Shown here piece after piece: positions 6,417 through 8,444 of a stretch of DNA of 8,444 nt. Origin of the DNA: Bacillota bacterium (GTDB lineage Bacteria > Bacillota > Clostridia > Lachnospirales > Anaerotignaceae); contig JAUNCB010000036.1 of the NCBI GenBank assembly GCA_030526765.1, positions 1 to 8,444 of the forward strand, written 5' to 3'. A program made the translations under genes and the position numbers. The notes below the pieces were generated by a model that was not told the DNA's origin, ran no database searches, and was given only the letters and a program-made list of their open reading frames with translations. Position 1 is the stretch's first letter, and every line of letters starts with the position of its first letter.

Positions 6417-7997
6417 TCATCCTCGCTTTCCTCTGAATTTATTGGGGGATACACCATAACGCTTCTTAAATACATAACTAAAATAGTTAGGTTCATCATA
6501 CCCCACCTTCGCAGCAATCACATATGTTTTTTCATCAGTCGTTTTCAGTAATTCCGCCGCTTTTTTCATACGAACCCCAGTCAGATAGGAAATATAACTT
6601 TCCCCTTCCTCTTTTTTAAATACTGTAGAAAAATATGCTGTACTCATATGCAGATGATCACACAGGGTTTCCAGAGAAAGGTTTGAATTCTGATAGTTCT
6701 CCTCAATATAGCGCTTCGCCTCCTGCACAATCGTTTTCGTCGTGCCTTTTCTTGCATTGGCAATACACGCGCTGATAGAATAACAAATACTCGAAAGCCA
6801 TTGAAACAGTCTTTCCGTTGTATCAACCTCAGATAACACCCCATAATAGTCTGCATATTTTCCAAATACCAGCTGTTCATCCAGCTCATGCTTTTGCACT
6901 ACCTGCAAAATAACGTGCAGAATGCTGATCAGATATGGCTGCACATTACAGCTGCCCGAGGTTTCCATAAGCTGAACAATATTCTCAACACAGGAAAGAA
7001 TTTTATCTTCATCGCCGAAACGTAAAGCATAATTCAGATCAGCTTCCATTTTATCATCCAGCCACAAAATGGGTTTCTGACGAGGCTCTACGTCGTTGAT
7101 ATAAACAATATCCCCTGCAATGCCGCCATATGCAACCGCTTCTCTTGCGCCGCTGTAACTCTGCGCGATCTTTTCAATCTGATGGACTACACATCCCATA
7201 CCGATCGTCAGAGGCTGATACAATATACGGCGGCTTTCTCTGCAAATATCGTTCAAAAGTGCCATCAGATGTGCAATTTCTCCTTCTGACTCCATGCCTA
7301 CAATGGCACAAAGACCAGAAGGTCGGTGAAAACTGGCATATCCGTTCCATTCCTGCATACGACTGTCCAAAAGATTCTGAACTGACAGAGGATTCCCTTC
7401 TTTATCTGAGCCACCATTGTCAAGATTGATTTTCAAAGCAACCCAGCAGTTGCTTTCCAGAAAAGGCAATTCATATTCTTTCATCTCATGTTCAATCTGC
7501 TTTCTTTCAATTTTCCCTTTCACCAGCTTACTAAGGAAATTCTCACGAAGGATCACCAGATTTTTCTTCAGGTTGTCCTGCAGCACTGTTTCGCCCCTCA
7601 GACGTTCTATTTCTTCATCCAGATTTGTTTTAATTTTCCCCAGAATATCCGTCAGTTCTCTGGCATTTACCGGTTTTAAAATGTACTCGATAATGTTCAG
7701 CTGAATCGCCTGCTTTGCATATTCAAAATCGTCATATCCGGAAAAAATCACAACTTTGATAGATGGATGCAGACGCCGAAGTTCTGCAGCCAGTTCCAGT
7801 CCATCCATGTATGGCATACGGATATCAGTCAAAACAACATCCGGCTCCAACTGTTCAATTTTTTCCAGTGCATCCTTCCCGTTTTCCGCATCTCCAATTA
7901 CTGTAAAGCCATTCTTATCCCAATCTATTTTTTTAATGATACTGGTGCGAATTTCTTCCTCGTCATCTACCAGTAAAATCTTATATATTTCATTCAT
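6417..7997 (-). CDS. YesN-type response regulator with AraC DNA-binding domain
   Basis: Cytoplasmic transcription factor of 526 residues, partner of the adjacent kinase. The receiver domain (about 5-120) has the acidic pair D11-D12, phosphoacceptor D58 in VLTDIRMPYMDG, switch S86 and K108 in YILKPV. A probable coiled-coil linker follows (115-175). The middle (about 165-305) resembles the degenerate GGDEF-like domain often found in YesN/CdaR-type regulators (LTIGMGCVV, then SYSGAREAVAYG). The C-terminus (426-526) holds two AraC helix-turn-helix units: LETLCDHLHMSTAYFSTVFKK and the signature VIAAKVGYDEPNYFSYVFKKRYG, with SPNKFR at the end. The start ATG has GGTGGAG six bases upstream. It is the first gene of the regulatory operon and likely activates mglB, and perhaps its own operon, in response to extracellular sugar; the target is inferred from position. 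YesN of B. subtilis is shorter (368 residues), but the longer form is common in clostridia. Confidence 0.93.
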   Translation of the reverse strand: MNEIYKILLVDDEEEIRTSIIKKIDWDKNGFTVIGDAENGKDALEKIEQLEPDVVLTDIRMPYMDGLELAAELRRLHPSIKVVIFSGYDDFEYAKQAIQLNIIEYILKPVNARELTDILGKIKTNLDEEIERLRGETVLQDNLKKNLVILRENFLSKLVKGKIERKQIEHEMKEYELPFLESNCWVALKINLDNGGSDKEGNPLSVQNLLDSRMQEWNGYASFHRPSGLCAIVGMESEGEIAHLMALLNDICRESRRILYQPLTIGMGCVVHQIEKIAQSYSGAREAVAYGGIAGDIVYINDVEPRQKPILWLDDKMEADLNYALRFGDEDKILSCVENIVQLMETSGSCNVQPYLISILHVILQVVQKHELDEQLVFGKYADYYGVLSEVDTTERLFQWLSSICYSISACIANARKGTTKTIVQEAKRYIEENYQNSNLSLETLCDHLHMSTAYFSTVFKKEEGESYISYLTGVRMKKAAELLKTTDEKTYVIAAKVGYDEPNYFSYVFKKRYGVSPNKFRGKRG

Positions 7998-8042
7998 TCT
8001 GACTCCACCCTTTATTCAAAATGACGCTATTTTCCTATTTTT

Positions 8043-8071
8043 ATTTTACCATTCTAATATGAAAGCGGCAA
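8043..8071 (-). promoter_or_regulatory. Promoter of the regulator-kinase operon
   Basis: The minus strand has TTGCCG (-35, 4 of 6), a 17-bp spacer and TAAAAT (-10, 5 of 6) preceded by an extended TGG. Transcription would start near 8036, leaving a leader of about 39 nt before the ATG at 7997. The hexamers fit a housekeeping sigma-A promoter. Confidence 0.65.
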
Positions 8072-8073
8072 GA
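8060..8073. promoter_or_regulatory. cre-like site overlapping the -35 region
   Basis: The plus strand reads TGAAAGCGGCAAGA; the half TGAAAGCG is a perfect match to the CcpA site (TGWAARCGYTWNCW), the second half is poor; 11 of 14 positions fit. It covers the -35 and part of the spacer, where a bound CcpA would repress. Catabolite control of a galactose operon is plausible, but one good half-site can occur by chance. Confidence 0.35.
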
Positions 8074-8087
8074 TTGTAAGGATAATC

Positions 8088-8098
8088 CAAATTATTTG
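8088..8098. repeat. Small palindrome upstream of the operon promoter
   Basis: CAAAT-T-ATTTG, a perfect 5+1+5 palindrome whose near edge is 17 bp upstream of the -35. It could be an operator, but in AT-rich DNA such palindromes are common. Confidence 0.25.
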
Positions 8099-8109
8099 AT
8101 GCATGATTT

Positions 8110-8191
8110 ACTACTACACTTTTCAAAAAATATCTAATATAACCAAACAACCACATTACACGCTACCAAAACTTTACATAACACATTACAC
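8110..8191 (-). repeat. Direct repeats GTGTAATGTG (two exact copies, one degenerate) upstream of the operon promoter
   Basis: On the minus strand the exact 10-mer GTGTAATGTG occurs at 8182-8191 and 8152-8161, 30 bp apart; a partial copy, GTGTAGTAGT, is at 8110-8119, 42 bp further on. The distances approximate three and four helical turns, placing the copies on about the same DNA face. AraC-type regulators often bind direct repeats upstream of -35, so these are candidate sites for the YesN-like regulator or an unrelated one. The repeats are seen; their role is inferred. The rest of the 8072-8274 gap holds no gene that I can support. Confidence 0.45.
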
Positions 8192-8230
8192 TTATAAAGG
8201 TGCAGTAGAAGATGCACACATCTGAACCTA

Positions 8231-8254
8231 TCCAAAAAAGGCCACCTTTTCGGA
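8231..8254 (-). terminator. Weak secondary terminator-like hairpin
   Basis: The minus strand has AAAAGG-TGG-CCTTTT with an outer TCC/GGA pairing and a run of six T. The stem is short and AT-rich. It lies just beyond the strong terminator of the right-edge gene and could be a back-up terminator. Confidence 0.3.
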
Positions 8255-8274
8255 CAAATCCTTATAAATACATA

Positions 8275-8302
8275 AAAGGCGATGAGCTAACTCATCGCCT
8301 TT
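8275..8302. terminator. Intrinsic terminator after the AbrB/SpoVT-like gene
   Basis: A 9-bp perfect stem, GGCGATGAG / CTCATCGCC, with a 4-base loop and flanking AAA/TTT, so 12 paired bases. It starts 15 bases after the stop of the right-edge gene. On the minus strand it ends in TTTTATG; on the plus strand in TTTCTT, so it may work both ways. It isolates the sugar-sensing operon from its upstream neighbour. Confidence 0.85.
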
Positions 8303-8317
8303 CTTATGTACTGCCTT

Positions 8318-8444
8318 CTATATGCCTATTTGTGTCATTCCCGCTCGCTTAGACATTTCCACCATAATGAATCCGAACTCTTCTGCCACTGTCAATGTTG
8401 TCTGTGAGGGGTCTCCTTCACGAATCCGCAAGGTGCGGCGAATC
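8318..8444 (-). CDS. C-terminal end of an AbrB/SpoVT-like transition-state regulator gene (5' end outside window; unusual tail)
   Basis: Open for 41 codons from the right edge to a TAG at 8318-8320. It begins IRRTLRIREGDP, which is the hallmark of AbrB/SpoVT swapped-hairpin DNA-binding domains (usually preceded by VIPKE). These proteins are small dimeric or tetrameric regulators of growth transition or sporulation. Normally DP is followed by LEI, a GEVIL-like strand and KKY; here it continues SQTTLTVAEEFGFIM and a short tail ending TQIGI, with no resemblance to the family. So either the gene is a divergent short variant or it is disrupted just after the conserved core. The alternative frames close after 16 to 21 codons past this point. 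It is followed by a good terminator. Identification rests on about 12 residues. Confidence 0.5.
   Translation of the reverse strand, partial: IRRTLRIREGDPSQTTLTVAEEFGFIMVEMSKRAGMTQIGI

Noticed and set aside
8018..8033. AAAAT/ATTTT inverted repeat in the leader of the response-regulator gene as a riboswitch or operator
   Set aside because: Five AT-only pairs in an AT-rich 39-nt leader; too weak and too short for a riboswitch.
1..8444. CRISPR array, tRNA, rRNA, insertion sequence or attachment site
   Set aside because: I saw no regularly spaced repeats, cloverleaf sequence, transposase frame or terminal inverted repeats anywhere on either strand.

Overview
The window looks like chromosomal DNA of a Gram-positive anaerobe of the Clostridia, most likely a Lachnospiraceae-type gut bacterium. 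The evidence is YesN/YesM-type two-component genes, a lipoprotein MglB, strong Shine-Dalgarno (SD) sequences, and an AbrB/SpoVT-like fragment at the right edge. The lineage is an inference from protein style; no rRNA or other marker gene is present. All supported genes lie on the minus strand, so transcription runs from right to left.

From right to left: (1) the 3' end of an AbrB/SpoVT-like gene (8318-8444) followed by its intrinsic terminator (8275-8302). (2) A regulatory region of about 280 bp with short direct repeats, a promoter (8043-8071) and a cre-like site. (3) A tightly packed regulatory operon: a YesN-type AraC response regulator (7997-6417), a YesM-type sensor histidine kinase (6413-4602), a divergent sugar-binding-protein-like membrane protein (4605-3646), and a galactose/glucose-binding-protein paralogue held by an N-terminal membrane anchor (3626-2613). 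(4) A second promoter inside a 195-bp intergenic region. (5) The transporter genes: mglB, a lipoprotein galactose/glucose-binding protein (2417-1398), an intercistronic hairpin, and mglA, the double ATPase (1292 to beyond the left edge). The permease gene mglC is expected just outside the window.

The layout suggests one sugar-sensing and uptake module. Anchored, lipobox-less binding-protein paralogues would report extracellular galactose or glucose to the kinase; the kinase phosphorylates the YesN-like regulator; the regulator controls the mgl transporter. The XylFII-LytS-YesN xylose-sensing system of clostridia is the closest known precedent. The most striking anomaly is that the kinase is interrupted by one in-frame TAA codon (5637-5639) in its extracellular sensor domain, with the same frame open on both sides. 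As read, the kinase is either a recent pseudogene, recoded, or affected by a base error. The other notable point is that the anchored paralogue keeps the classical E. coli MglB sugar contacts better than the transport MglB does.
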